From NCBI GenBank assembly GCA_003149565.1, contig QCWH01000033.1:1-34592 (forward strand): 34,592 nt of DNA, in the 5' to 3' direction. Shown piece after piece: positions 34,251 to 34,592 of the stretch. Position 1 is the first letter of the stretch. Every line of letters begins with the position of its first letter. The notes below the pieces were generated by a model. That model saw nothing but the letters and a program-made list of their open reading frames with translations, was not told the DNA's origin and did not search any database. Both the position numbers and the translations under genes were made by a program. The DNA is from Marivita sp. XM-24bin2 (GTDB lineage: Bacteria; Pseudomonadota; Alphaproteobacteria; Rhodobacterales; Rhodobacteraceae).

Positions 34251-34592
34251 AACCCGTCATCTCCAGATAGCCGCGCCCGGTATGCGACCCGGTGACGATA
34301 ACCGGACCTTCCCAATAGGAAATCGACAGTGCCATCCAGGCGTTTGGGTTCAATGCGGTGACTGTCACGTCAATTCCCCGGTCTGGCAATTGCACCGCCC
34401 ACTGCGTCGGCACTTTGCGCCCCGAGACATCATGAAGAGCCAGGGGCTGTGCAGCAAATGCCCCGTCGGGATAGGCGGTGGTGGTTCCATCCGCCGCAAT
34501 CCAAGTGGCTGAGGAAAAGGAGGCACCGTCGTCTTCGCGCAGCACAAAGCCCATCAACTTGTCACCCGTATCAAACGACAACGAAAACCAGT
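34243..34592 (-). CDS. CrtC/AttH-like lipocalin-domain protein (partial, N-terminus beyond right edge)
   Basis: The open frame enters from the right edge (first complete codons WFSLSFDTGDKLM) and ends GRGYLEMTGYE. The pattern WFSLSFDTGDKLMGFVLR, ATWIAADGTTT, and the C-terminal YWEGPVIVTGSHTGRGYLEM matches the C-terminal half of CrtC (hydroxyneurosporene synthase)/AttH-like proteins, a double lipocalin fold often exported. About 116 residues are visible of an expected 330-360. No in-window start should be used: the TTG near 34581 is internal. Carotenoid hydration is one known role in the family, but most such genes outside photosynthesis clusters have no known substrate, and no other carotenoid gene is visible here. 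Confidence 0.82.
   Translation of the reverse strand, partial: WFSLSFDTGDKLMGFVLREDDGASFSSATWIAADGTTTAYPDGAFAAQPLALHDVSGRKVPTQWAVQLPDRGIDVTVTALNPNAWMALSISYWEGPVIVTGSHTGRGYLEMTGYE

Overview
The window looks like a chromosomal segment from a marine-type alphaproteobacterium of the Rhodobacterales (Roseobacter group). The basis is the gene order, the high-GC codon use, the LpxI-type lipid A pathway, the families present (covalent-FAD/GcvT-type demethylating dehydrogenases, a CrtC-like lipocalin, a Tat-exported family 5 binding protein) and a GC-rich palindromic intergenic repeat that I associate with this order. This is an inference from family knowledge; no rRNA or other taxonomic marker is present.

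Positions 1-11721 (all minus strand) hold the classic envelope-biogenesis cluster, read right to left: pyrH, frr, uppS, cdsA, dxr, rseP, then a terminator, a 52-residue membrane-protein gene, a likely promoter, and bamA, skp-like, fabZ, lpxA, lpxI, lpxB (lpxB is cut by the left edge). It covers UMP kinase, ribosome recycling, isoprenoid and undecaprenyl carrier synthesis, CDP-diacylglycerol synthesis, site-2 proteolysis, outer-membrane protein assembly and lipid A synthesis. Most junctions are overlaps of 1-4 bases or gaps of 0-3 bases.

Positions 11851-19184 (plus strand) hold miaA and then a complete peptide/oligopeptide-type ABC importer: a Tat-exported binding protein, two permeases (both with unusual extra segments) and a fused two-domain ATPase. 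A strong intrinsic terminator lies directly after the binding-protein gene, and a palindromic repeat lies before the ATPase gene.

Positions 19292-26916 hold an orphan Flp-like pilin and a lytic transglycosylase (minus), ssb (plus), aroB and aroK (minus) and, divergent from them, a tightly overlapping unit: a 49-residue membrane protein, a 514-residue exported protein of unknown function, and the XerD-type recombinase. A CNNM/CBS (CorB/HlyC-like) membrane protein follows. A cluster of three hairpins separates it from the next region.

Positions 27022-33486 are accessory metabolism. Two paralogous 800-residue FAD/GcvT dehydrogenases (dimethylglycine/sarcosine dehydrogenase-like) point in opposite directions on either side of an HpaI-type 2-keto acid aldolase, followed by a MocA-like nucleotidyltransferase. 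The right end (minus) has a PNPOx-like flavoprotein that overlaps a CrtC/AttH-like lipocalin gene cut by the window edge.

Most of the window is well-known core biology. I found no clear new defence or mobile system. The least explained parts are the 49-residue/514-residue/xerD unit, the 52-residue protein between rseP and bamA, and the mirrored dehydrogenase/aldolase locus.
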